Assembly: GCA_002344355.1 (NCBI GenBank) | Contig: DDTN01000045.1 | Span: 44,930-108,929 of the forward strand | Origin: Proteobacteria bacterium UBA2363 | GTDB lineage: Bacteria; Pseudomonadota; Gammaproteobacteria; Xanthomonadales; UBA2363 | Direction: 5' to 3' | DNA length: 64,000 nt | Shown here: in pieces, positions 16,648 to 24,650 of the stretch | Layout: the number at the start of each line of letters is the position of its first letter | How positions within the stretch are numbered: position 1 is the first letter of the stretch | Notes under the pieces: model-generated | What the model saw: only the letters and a program-made list of their open reading frames with translations | What the model was told of the DNA's origin: nothing | The model's database searches: none | Program-made: the position numbers and the translations under genes

Positions 16648-18563
16648 CCGACACCTCTGCCGTCGCCTGGCGTTTCGCGATCATGCTCGCCCTGGCCGGC
16701 CTGGCCGGCCTGCTCGCGGGCGTGCGTCCGACCCTGGTGGTGCACCAGTCCAGCGCGGGCGGCATCGCCCGCGTCGAAAATCCGGCCCGGCCCGCGCAGG
16801 GCGCAGCGGCGGTGTCGGTCGCGGCCGGCGAGCGCCGGGTGGAGCTGCGCCTGCCCGCGCTGCTGCCTTCCCGGCTGGCCTACCACCCCTCCGATAGCGG
16901 GGAGCCGGCCACCATCCATCGCGTGCAGGCGCGGGCGCTCGGCCTGCCGCTCGGCGCTGCGCTGCCCTTCGTCCCGCCGGTCGCCGCGCAGAACCTGGCG
17001 GCGCGCGACTTCGAGCAGGTGCCGCCGCAAGCCGGGGCGGAGGCCGGCCGGGCCGTCCTCGTCGACGTGCCCTGGCCGCTGCGGGCCTGGTGGTTGCTGC
17101 CCGCGACACTGTTCGGCCTGGCCGGCCTGCTGGCGCTGCGCGCCTGGCGCAGCCTTCCGCGGCCACGCGGCGAGGCCGGGGACACGGCCGCCTACCAGGC
17201 GCGCTTCCCGCTGCTGTTCCTGGCCCTCTGCTACGGCGTCATGGTCGACCAGGCGATCGGGCTGGGCGCGTGGCTCCCGTTGTGGGACGACTGGCGTTAC
17301 GTGTACCCCGGCCGCTTCTCCCTGATCGAGGGGCCGCCCCAGTGGCTCGGGGCCGCGGGCAACGACACCTATTTCCTCACCGGACAACTCGTCGACTGGC
17401 TGGCGCTGCGCGCGTCGGGCGGCAGCTTCCTGCCCATCCGCCTGGTCGCCCTGGCCCTTCTCGGGGTCTTCCTGGTGTTCGCCGCGCGCTTTGCGCTCGC
17501 GCTGCCCCGCCGCCAGGCGCTGCTGGCCCTGCTGGCCCTGGCCTTCGTGCTCGGCGCGGACGGCTACTGGACCCTGCAGGCGATCGCCTACCACCAGTTC
17601 CTGCCGGTGCTGTTCATGATGATCGCCTTGCACGTCGTGCGGGACCAGTGGCAGCGCCCGGAACCACCGGGCGCCGCTGCCCTGGCGGCCGTGGCCGCCT
17701 GCGCGCTACTGGCCGGCCTGGCCTACATTTCCGGTGCCTTGCTGTTCGTGGTGTTCGCGGCCGGCACCGCGGTCGCACTGGCCGGATCCCTGCGCGGCGA
17801 CGGGCTCCGCAGGCACCTGCCACTGCTGGTGCTGTTCGCGACCGCGCTCCTGGCCACCCTGGTCCAGGTCTGGCTGGTGACCCAGGCACAGGGATCGTTG
17901 CTGGAGCGCAATCACGCCACCGAGACGGTGCTGCCCGACGACTGGCGGTTCTGGGCGTTCCAGATCGGGCTGGTGGCCCGCGCCTTCGGGCTGCGCGCCA
18001 GCCTGCCGGTCGTGGAGATCGGCGTCTATGTCCTGGTGCTGGTCGCCGGCCTCGCCCTCCTGGTCCGGGCCTGGCGCAGCCAGGGGGCCGACCGCCGCCT
18101 GGCCGCACTGGCTGTGGGCCTGGTCGGCGCCGCCCTGGTCTATTCCAGCGTGGTCGCAACGGCCCGCTCCGGCTTCGCCAGCCCGGACGTGCCCTGGGAC
18201 CAGGTCGTGGCCATGGCCAAGGCGCGCTTCCATTTCTGGTGGCTGGCCGCGCTGCTGCCCGTGCCGCTGGCCATGGCGTTCGGGATGCTGCCCGGGTTCC
18301 GGCGCTGGGGTCCGGTGGTGGTGCCGCTGCTCGCCGCGGTCCTGGTGGTGTCCAAGGTGCTCGTGATGGCCGGGTCGGATCGCGACACCTTCCTGCGTGC
18401 CGGACAGCAGGAGGCGCAGGGCATCGCCTGCGTCAGGGCCAACCACGACCGCCCAGGCCCCCTGCAGTGCGAGGGCTTCTACCCCATCGACATCCGTGCC
18501 GCCATGGAGGCCGCGCGCCGGCAGGACCTGCGCCTGTGGCGTGACCTGATGCAGATTCAATGA
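16644..18563 (+). CDS. Polytopic GT-C-like membrane protein (putative glycosyltransferase)
   Basis: A 639-residue integral membrane protein with a first helix at about 9-26, a periplasmic domain of about 115 residues, and then roughly ten more helices. After an early helix the sequence reads PLWDDWRYVYPGRF (about 210-223); an acidic pair in the first large loop is typical of GT-C glycosyltransferases. I do not recognise a named family. Its ATG overlaps the GtrA stop (ATGA), so it is the last gene of the five-gene operon and fills the position of the serotype-specific transferase in gtr operons. Function is inferred from context. Confidence 0.7.
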   Translation: MTDTSAVAWRFAIMLALAGLAGLLAGVRPTLVVHQSSAGGIARVENPARPAQGAAAVSVAAGERRVELRLPALLPSRLAYHPSDSGEPATIHRVQARALGLPLGAALPFVPPVAAQNLAARDFEQVPPQAGAEAGRAVLVDVPWPLRAWWLLPATLFGLAGLLALRAWRSLPRPRGEAGDTAAYQARFPLLFLALCYGVMVDQAIGLGAWLPLWDDWRYVYPGRFSLIEGPPQWLGAAGNDTYFLTGQLVDWLALRASGGSFLPIRLVALALLGVFLVFAARFALALPRRQALLALLALAFVLGADGYWTLQAIAYHQFLPVLFMMIALHVVRDQWQRPEPPGAAALAAVAACALLAGLAYISGALLFVVFAAGTAVALAGSLRGDGLRRHLPLLVLFATALLATLVQVWLVTQAQGSLLERNHATETVLPDDWRFWAFQIGLVARAFGLRASLPVVEIGVYVLVLVAGLALLVRAWRSQGADRRLAALAVGLVGAALVYSSVVATARSGFASPDVPWDQVVAMAKARFHFWWLAALLPVPLAMAFGMLPGFRRWGPVVVPLLAAVLVVSKVLVMAGSDRDTFLRAGQQEAQGIACVRANHDRPGPLQCEGFYPIDIRAAMEAARRQDLRLWRDLMQIQ

Positions 18564-19305
18564 TCATCGCTTCCTGCCACGGATGGCTGCGCTGCGTCCG
18601 CATGACCTGCCGTCCGGCTCAGGACCCGTTGGCCGGTGCCAGGCTCCGCCGCTTGCAGGAAGGAAGCGGAGATGCCGGGAAAGCGGCCAGGCGCGGACTT
18701 CGATGCGCTTGCTGGGCTTCCGCGATCTCAGGTCGATCGCTCTCGTGACCCTCATGTCGCCTTGCCTGTGTCAGGCACGACACCTATCGCCGGCCAGGTC
18801 GTGTCGCCGGAGCGGGGGAGCACGACGACCGCAATGAGGAGCGCTTCGAGCTCCGCCGTTGTCGACTGACCACCCGCAGGTGTAGCGCCTTGGCCCGGCA
18901 ACCCCGACGCCAAGACATTGGCGGACGGAAGCGTAGTGCTCGATCCCGGGGGATAACCTGGAGGAGCCCGATGGCTTCGATGCGTTCGGCCGGGCCGATG
19001 ACACCGCTTGGTGCGACCAAACATCCGACCGGTCCGTCAGCACGCCCGGCAGGCCGGGCCGCCTGAACAGCGAGGTGACTCCGCGTGGCGCCGCCTGCCA
19101 TGCGAGCCTGGACGGGCCCTTCCGGCAGCTGCGATTCGAACGGCTGCCCGTACTGCCCGTTCCAGGGTCGCCTCCCCGGCGTCGGGCCGATCATCCCACG
19201 CCCGGAGAACAGCCAGTCGAAGGATCCCGGGCGCGCAAGGCGCGCTTGATGGGCCGCACGCGATCGGCCTGAGTCCCCAGGCTGCACCCCGCTTGCCGCT
19301 CTTGT
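18564..19305. other. 742-bp region without a recognisable gene
   Basis: This is the longest stretch in the window without a supported gene, between two convergent membrane-protein genes. Several open frames of 60-170 codons cross it on both strands. One minus-strand frame (18752-19024) contains a moderately protein-like segment, STTLPSANVLASG and LEALLIAVVVLP, but has no ribosome-binding site and no family I know. The region could be the scar of a deleted or decayed gene next to the low-GC gene at 19306. I see no inverted repeats or transposase remnant. Confidence 0.5.
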
Positions 19306-20805
19306 TCAGGGTGGCTTGGGCCGATCCGTGGCCAGGATACGACCAAGCCACACCGCCAGTGCCAAGGCGATCAACATGCCTACGGCCAGCGGTGAAGCTT
19401 TCAGCACCAGCCGGCTCAAGGTACCGAGCGGAGCGCGCCTGTGGGCCTGTGCACCGGCAGCCTGCCCCGGCGTGCCCGGCAGCATGTTCCGGATCGACGG
19501 ATCGTCGAGGAACATCCGCAATCGGTTTGGATCCGGATAAGGGATGTGCAGGAGTGGCTTATCGGCGAGGTGGCTGAAGTCCCCGGTACCGAGGTAGGCA
19601 TGGACGTTACGCGTCTGGATGCTGACGATTTCCCGATGCCCGCCCAGTCTGGAAACGCCGTCGATGGCGACGCTGCCCAGCGCCACCGCGACGGCGCCGA
19701 ACAAGGCGATGGCGAGCAGCCTGGCGCCGGTGGCCACCCCTGCGTGGACTCGGGACTGCGACCACGCCAGCCACAACATCAGGTTGACCAGGCAACCCAG
19801 GCCCAACAGATCAAGATACCGCGAGGCGATGGCGGTCGCCTCGTGGCCACGGGAGTACGCCATGGCCACTGCCTGCAGCGCGACCCAGGCCGAGATGGCT
19901 ACGGCGAACACGACCAGACGCGGCGGCGGAGGTACCTGCCTGCGCAGGAGACCCGGGAGCCAGAGCAGAGGAGCAAGCCACAACACCAAGCCGACCGGGA
20001 ACCGGATGGGGAACGGCCAGGACAGCATCAGCAGGAGCGCCCGCATCAGGTCGGCCAGCGATTGTGCCTTGAGCGCATCGTGGAGCGGCATGGGCGGGAT
20101 GAGCGCGTAGCCAAGGGAGGTCAATGCGAGCAGGAACAGGACGACCATCAACCAGGTTCGGGGCAGCTCGCTGCGCCACACCCGCCAGGCGACGACCAGC
20201 GCTGCGACGGCCGGGGCCAGCAGGCCGGATGCCACGGTGAACAGGCCTGCCGCGAGACATGCCAACAGCCCGAGGGCGAGCCGCCAGCCCGCCGCTGCGT
20301 GCACGGCCAGACCCAGGCCCAGCAGCGAGAACAGGAGCATCTGGAAGAAGGCGATCTGGAACCCTGAAATCAGGTTCTCCCAGGCGATCGGCAGACAGGC
20401 CAGGAACAGCAACACAAGAATCAGCGGCCCGCGCAGGCTTGGCGTCAATCGGGGGTGGGCCCACTGCGCCAGACAGGCCGCCAGCACGGCGACGAAGAGT
20501 GCCGAGAAGCTGGCGGTCACCAGATTGTCCCAATGCTGGTTGTTTAGGATGAACAGCAGCAATGCCGTCAGGCGTGGCCACAGTATCCGGTGTTCGTTGT
20601 GCGGGGAGAGCAGGGCTGCGAGGCCCAGCTCGCCTTCCTGCCAGGCGCGGTAAAGCAGCCAGCCCTCGGCGTCCCACTGGTCCCAGAATGGGAGCTCGCC
20701 GGCCCCCAAATGAACCCAGAGCAGCCGAAAGGCTGCCACGGACGCAAGGACGGTCAGAAAGACCTGCCGGTGCCGAAGGGTGACGTAGAAGCGCTCCATG
20801 GTCAC
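19306..20805 (-). CDS. Low-GC polytopic membrane protein, GT-C-like
   Basis: A 499-residue membrane protein with about eleven helices. After the first helix it reads GELPFWDQWDAEGWLLY (about 36-52), the same kind of aromatic/acidic loop motif as in the 16644 gene (PLWDDWRYVY), suggesting a related GT-C-type architecture; the C-terminal loop has PYPDPNRLRMFLDDPSIRN. No named family recognised. Base use is clearly different from its neighbours: hand counts give 58% GC for 20341-20400 and 53% for 20521-20580, against about 65-75% in nearby genes, a sign of recent transfer. It follows the methyltransferase on the same strand (49 bp). An alternative ATG is at 20799. Confidence 0.72.
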   Translation of the reverse strand: MTMERFYVTLRHRQVFLTVLASVAAFRLLWVHLGAGELPFWDQWDAEGWLLYRAWQEGELGLAALLSPHNEHRILWPRLTALLLFILNNQHWDNLVTASFSALFVAVLAACLAQWAHPRLTPSLRGPLILVLLFLACLPIAWENLISGFQIAFFQMLLFSLLGLGLAVHAAAGWRLALGLLACLAAGLFTVASGLLAPAVAALVVAWRVWRSELPRTWLMVVLFLLALTSLGYALIPPMPLHDALKAQSLADLMRALLLMLSWPFPIRFPVGLVLWLAPLLWLPGLLRRQVPPPPRLVVFAVAISAWVALQAVAMAYSRGHEATAIASRYLDLLGLGCLVNLMLWLAWSQSRVHAGVATGARLLAIALFGAVAVALGSVAIDGVSRLGGHREIVSIQTRNVHAYLGTGDFSHLADKPLLHIPYPDPNRLRMFLDDPSIRNMLPGTPGQAAGAQAHRRAPLGTLSRLVLKASPLAVGMLIALALAVWLGRILATDRPKPP

Positions 20806-20854
20806 GTCTCGCCGAAGTGGAATGGAAGGCCGGGGACGCCGGGCGTTTGCGCCG

Positions 20855-21511
20855 TCAGCTCCGGCGTTCCGCGACGACCAGCGCCTGCTTGCCCAGCAGG
20901 CGCCAGGCGAGCGGCACCCGCAGGTACAGCCGGATCAGCCAGGGCGCCTGCGGCAGCCGGCTCTTGGTGGTGTAGGGCAGGAAGCGGGGGATCACGCGTA
21001 CCGGCGTCAGGCCGGCAAGCTGCACGCCCTCGACCAGGCTGCGGTCGGTCAGCGGCGTGTGGTGGTCGAAGAAGTCCCAGTACTCGCCGGGCAGGAACCG
21101 GATGTTGGGCTGCAGGATGATCGCCCGGCCGCCTGGCCGAAGCAGCCGGTGGCACTCGCGCAGGGTCGCCAGCACCGCTGCCTTGTCCGGCAGGTGTTCC
21201 AGGAAGTTGCTCATGAACACGACGTCGACGCTGCGGTCGGGCAGGGAGGCGATCGCGCTGCACGACTCGTTGATGACCTCGACGTCCGGCCCGGCCCGGC
21301 GCGCGACCTCGGGATTCAGGTCGACGGCGATCTTGCGTCCGCAGCGGATGTTGTTGATGAACTCGCAGTAGCCGGCGCCGATGTCGACGACCACGTCGTC
21401 GACGCCGACGTGGCGCGCGAAGAAGTCGGTGCACAGCACCTGCCAGATGCGGTTCTTGGCCGGGAGTTCGGCCTCCTCGAAACGGTGGCGGTAAAGCGAG
21501 GCAAGATCCAT
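20855..21511 (-). CDS. SAM-dependent methyltransferase (class I)
   Basis: A 218-residue Rossmann-fold methyltransferase. Motif I is VVDIGAGYCEF at 41-51, the acidic end of strand 2 is AVDLNPE near 62-68, and the SNFLEHLPDKAAVL segment is the post-II region typical of glycan-cluster methyltransferases. The substrate is unknown; context (FAD oxidoreductase 9 bp upstream, GT-C-like gene downstream) suggests a role in glycan or lipid-linked sugar modification. Confidence 0.87.
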   Translation of the reverse strand: MDLASLYRHRFEEAELPAKNRIWQVLCTDFFARHVGVDDVVVDIGAGYCEFINNIRCGRKIAVDLNPEVARRAGPDVEVINESCSAIASLPDRSVDVVFMSNFLEHLPDKAAVLATLRECHRLLRPGGRAIILQPNIRFLPGEYWDFFDHHTPLTDRSLVEGVQLAGLTPVRVIPRFLPYTTKSRLPQAPWLIRLYLRVPLAWRLLGKQALVVAERRS

Positions 21512-21520
21512 GAATGATCC

Positions 21521-22822
21521 TCAGGTGCCGGAGAGTGCGCAGGCCACCAGTTCGCGGCCGACCCGGACGCTCTCGGAGATCGAGCGGTCCTCGGGGTAGT
21601 AGTAGGCGGTGTCGGCCATGTAGAGGCCGGCCAGCGGCGTGCGCATCGGCGGCAGCCGGCGCGCGAAGCCGGGCGGACACACCGTCTGCGCGAACTCGTA
21701 GCGGTGGCAATGGCTGGCCAGCACGTGGGCGGGCCGGAACGCCGGCTGCACCAGGGCCATCGCCGCCAGCGTCTCGTCGATGAAGTCCTGGGCCGGGCGC
21801 CGGTACCGGGGGTTGTCGGCCGCCATGTAGAAGGGCGCGTACACGATATGGTTGCCGTCGACCGGGTTCAGCGCGGAGTACTCGATCAGGCCCGGGATGG
21901 CGATCCGCGGGTCGTTGATGTTGAGCCAGAAGTTGCCGGTCAGCGGCCGGTCCAGCTTGATCACCACGCAGGCCACGGCGATGTTCTCGATCGCCTCGAT
22001 GCCCCGGCGGAACGCCTCGGGAAGGCCGGGCGCCAGGCGCGGCACGTACTGGATCGGCACAGTCGACAGCACCGCAGCGAAGCGCCGGTCCTGGCCGCCG
22101 ACGCGCAGGCCGGTGGCGCGGCCGTCGCCGTCGTCCAGCACCTGCTCGACGCCGGAACGCAGGTGGATGCGGCCGCCGGCGGCCTCGATCTCATGCGCCA
22201 TGGCGTCCAGCAACACCGTCGATCCGCCCTCGAGATAGCCCAGGGTCTCCTGCATCAGGCTGCGCCGGGACAGCGCCACGCGCTTGATCCGGGTGCCCAG
22301 CCAGGCCGCCGAGAGCTGCTCGCTGCGCTCCTGGAACTTCAGCTCGAACAGGCTGCGCCAGAACAGGTCGTAGCCGGCCTCGCCCAGCCAGCGCTTCAGC
22401 CAGGCCACCGCGCTGAAGTCCTCGTAGCGCGACCAGTCGCGCACCGACTTGGCGCGCAGCGCCATCAGGCCGTAGCGCAGCTTCAGCGGCAGGGAGGCCT
22501 GGTCGAAGCGCAACAGGGCCAGCGGATTGCCCCAAGGGTACAGACGGCCGCGGCAGTAGAAGCCCATCTTCGTGTCGACCCAGCGCAGCCGGTCGGACAG
22601 GCCGAGGCCGGCCAGCAGCTCGAACAGCGGCTGGTCGGGCTTGCAGATGAAGTGGTAGTAGCGCTCCAGCGCCAGGCCGTCGAAATCGAAGGTGGCGCTC
22701 ATGCCGCCGATGCGGTCGTCGCGCTCGAAGACCTCGACGCGATGGCCCCGACGGGCGAGATCGAGGGCTGCCATCAGTCCCATGGGCCCGGCACCGATCA
22801 CCGCATAGGAAGGTGTGTCCAT
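21521..22822 (-). CDS. NAD(P)/FAD-dependent oxidoreductase
   Basis: A 433-residue flavoprotein. The dinucleotide-binding motif VIGAGPMGLMAALDLARRG begins at residue 8, followed by FERDDRIGGMSATF, which resembles the amine oxidase / UDP-galactopyranose-mutase-like group. The C-terminal LAGLYMADTAYYYPEDRS is the second FAD-contact region. I start at MDTPSYAVIGAG (22822); the longer frame lacks family resemblance. The exact reaction is unknown. It heads a minus-strand set with the methyltransferase and GT-C-like gene and is divergent from a gtrA-like gene; such flavoprotein/GtrA pairs occur in polysaccharide loci. Confidence 0.85.
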   Translation of the reverse strand: MDTPSYAVIGAGPMGLMAALDLARRGHRVEVFERDDRIGGMSATFDFDGLALERYYHFICKPDQPLFELLAGLGLSDRLRWVDTKMGFYCRGRLYPWGNPLALLRFDQASLPLKLRYGLMALRAKSVRDWSRYEDFSAVAWLKRWLGEAGYDLFWRSLFELKFQERSEQLSAAWLGTRIKRVALSRRSLMQETLGYLEGGSTVLLDAMAHEIEAAGGRIHLRSGVEQVLDDGDGRATGLRVGGQDRRFAAVLSTVPIQYVPRLAPGLPEAFRRGIEAIENIAVACVVIKLDRPLTGNFWLNINDPRIAIPGLIEYSALNPVDGNHIVYAPFYMAADNPRYRRPAQDFIDETLAAMALVQPAFRPAHVLASHCHRYEFAQTVCPPGFARRLPPMRTPLAGLYMADTAYYYPEDRSISESVRVGRELVACALSGT

Positions 22823-22924
22823 TCGGACGGGCGAATCCGGCAAAGAGCCGAATGCTACCTGACCCCGGCCCGGCGCTGCAGCGCGCAGCCACCATGCGCT
22901 GCAGACGCATGCCAACCGCTACGC

Positions 22925-22930
22925 CATAAT
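22925..22930 (+). promoter_or_regulatory. Possible -10 element for the second gtrA-like gene
   Basis: CATAAT in the divergent region between the FAD oxidoreductase and the gtrA-like gene, 28 bp before the GTG start at 22959. No obvious -35. Confidence 0.35.
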
Positions 22931-22958
22931 TGACGCCCTTCCAGGACAGGATGCCCCC

Positions 22959-23366
22959 GTGGCTTCCAGACGCTTCGCGGCCTTCGTGCTGGTCAGCGGG
23001 CTCGCCGCACTCGTCAACCTGGGCGCGGGCATCGTGTTCCGGCAGGGGTTCTCCTTCACCCTCGCGGCGGTGCTGGCCTTCTTCTGCGGCCTGGCGACGG
23101 CGTTCGTCCTGAACCGCCTGGTCGTCTTTCCCGACAGCGACAGGCCGGTCGAGCAACAGGCCGCCTGGTTCGTGCTGGTCAACCTGGCCGGCCTCGCCCA
23201 GACCGTGCTCATCGGCCTGCTGCTGGCCCGCATCGTGCTGCCCTGGCTGGACTGGACCTGGCATCCCGACACCGTCGCCCACGCCGTCGGCATCGCCGTG
23301 CCGGTGGTCACCAGCTACCTGGGGCACAAGCACCTGAGTTTCCGGCGGGCGTCGTCCGGCGGGTGA
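22959..23366 (+). CDS. GtrA-like membrane protein (second copy)
   Basis: A 135-residue four-helix protein of the GtrA/DPMS family (FAAFVLVSGLAALVNLGAG; FFCGLATAFVLNRLVVF), distinct in sequence from the copy at 16207. It starts with GTG at 22959 after AGGACAGG. The likely role is translocation of, or accessory binding to, a polyprenyl-phosphate sugar. It could serve the GT-C-like protein of the neighbouring minus-strand set or the arabinose-lipid-like pathway at 26-30.5 kb, since mycobacterial dprE1/dprE2 also lie next to a GtrA-family gene. Confidence 0.82.
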   Translation: MASRRFAAFVLVSGLAALVNLGAGIVFRQGFSFTLAAVLAFFCGLATAFVLNRLVVFPDSDRPVEQQAAWFVLVNLAGLAQTVLIGLLLARIVLPWLDWTWHPDTVAHAVGIAVPVVTSYLGHKHLSFRRASSGG

Positions 23367-23583
23367 CGCCGTCATGGTTGGAGCTGGCGCCTGTCTGGAC
23401 GTTCGGTCGGCGATGCGGATGCCCTGGGCCGGCCCGCTGGGTGCGGGGACGAACCCGCCACGGGTATCCGCGGCCTCTGACTGGAGGCGCATGAGGCCGG
23501 CAGCCAAGGTCCGGGGCCGCTGGCCCGCCTGCCCCCGGCACCCGGAGGAAGGATGCCGAATCGACGCCCGGTGCGGGGTGGGC

Positions 23584-24363
23584 TCAAGCTCGGTCGTGCG
23601 CGGCCGACGGGGCCGGCGCCACCTGGTGGGCCGTCGCCGGCCATCGCCAAAGCATCCAGCCCCAGAACGGCACCGCGAGGACGAACACGAGCCAGGTGCC
23701 CGGCGCGGCGAACTCCCACAGCAGGTTCAGCCAGGCGTGCAGGGTGACCGCCACCACGAGGGCGCGCGCGCGGTCGGTCGCTTCCCCGATCAGCGCCGAC
23801 AAGGCGATGGTGAAGGGTACGTACCAGGCCAGGTAGATCCAGAGTTCCGCGCCCTCGCGATGCGCGAACAGGTTGGTGAAGTGCCATGCCACCCACATCA
23901 GGCCGATCAGCAGGTAACGCCCCGGCCGCGCCAGCGGGCGCAGCGCGTCCTGCAGGAATCCACGCCAGCCCAGCTCCTCGCCCAGGACGTTGACGAAGGC
24001 GACCGCCGCGATCACCAGCACCAGGGCGTGGACGCTGCCGCGGGAGCCGCCACCCGGGACGCCGACCAGGGCCAGCGCCAGCATCGGCAGGGCGTAGAAG
24101 GCCAGGGCGCGCCACCGGGCGCCGCCGGCCATCGACACCGTGCGGCGATGCCGCGCACGGAACAGGCGCAGGCAGACCAGGGCCGCCAGCCCGGGCCCCC
24201 ACATCAGCAGGGTGTACTTCAGGGGCTGCGGCAGCGGGAAGGCCGCGAAGCTGTCCGGATGCATGTCGCGCCACCAGAAGAGCGGCCACGACCACGCGCA
24301 GGCGAGCACGAAGAACACGACGATGGCGCGCCAGTCGATCGGGCGGTGCGGTTCGCAGGACAT
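23584..24363 (-). CDS. CPBP-family intramembrane glutamic endopeptidase
   Basis: A 259-residue membrane protein with about seven helices and all CPBP (Abi/CAAX-protease-like) motifs: Glu129-Glu130 and Arg134 in GEELGWRGFL, His161 in AWHFTNLF, and His209/Asn213 in LHAWLN. Relatives include eukaryotic Rce1 and bacterial bacteriocin-immunity proteins. The substrate is unknown, and no peptide gene is seen beside it. It faces the gtrA-like gene convergently. Confidence 0.88.
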   Translation of the reverse strand: MSCEPHRPIDWRAIVVFFVLACAWSWPLFWWRDMHPDSFAAFPLPQPLKYTLLMWGPGLAALVCLRLFRARHRRTVSMAGGARWRALAFYALPMLALALVGVPGGGSRGSVHALVLVIAAVAFVNVLGEELGWRGFLQDALRPLARPGRYLLIGLMWVAWHFTNLFAHREGAELWIYLAWYVPFTIALSALIGEATDRARALVVAVTLHAWLNLLWEFAAPGTWLVFVLAVPFWGWMLWRWPATAHQVAPAPSAAHDRA

Positions 24364-24650
24364 GCAGGCAGACCCGGTGCTTGGGGCGCCCAGCCTCGCG
24401 CCGGCGGCGGCGTTCCACTAAGTGCCGATGGTCATCCCGGCGGTCCGCCGCAAGGCGGGCGCGGTGCGCGGCGGCAGACCTGCCGGTGGACGGCGGTGCG
24501 CCCGACAGCCGATCCGACCCCGTCGCTCCTGGACGCTGTTGTGCCGTGGACCCCGTCGGACGGATGCCACCTGCAGGCTGGGACCCGCGGAAGCAACCGA
24601 GGCGGGTGACCGACCACAGGGCCTGGAGCCAAGAACCGGATCCGGTCCGG

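Noticed and set aside
18752..19024. Minus-strand 90-codon frame in the gene-free stretch
   Set aside because: It has one hydrophobic patch but no ribosome-binding site, family resemblance or supporting neighbour; kept only as a remark.
23584..24363. Bacteriocin immunity or maturation system around the CPBP protease
   Set aside because: No small peptide gene, ABC exporter or modification enzyme is seen next to it.
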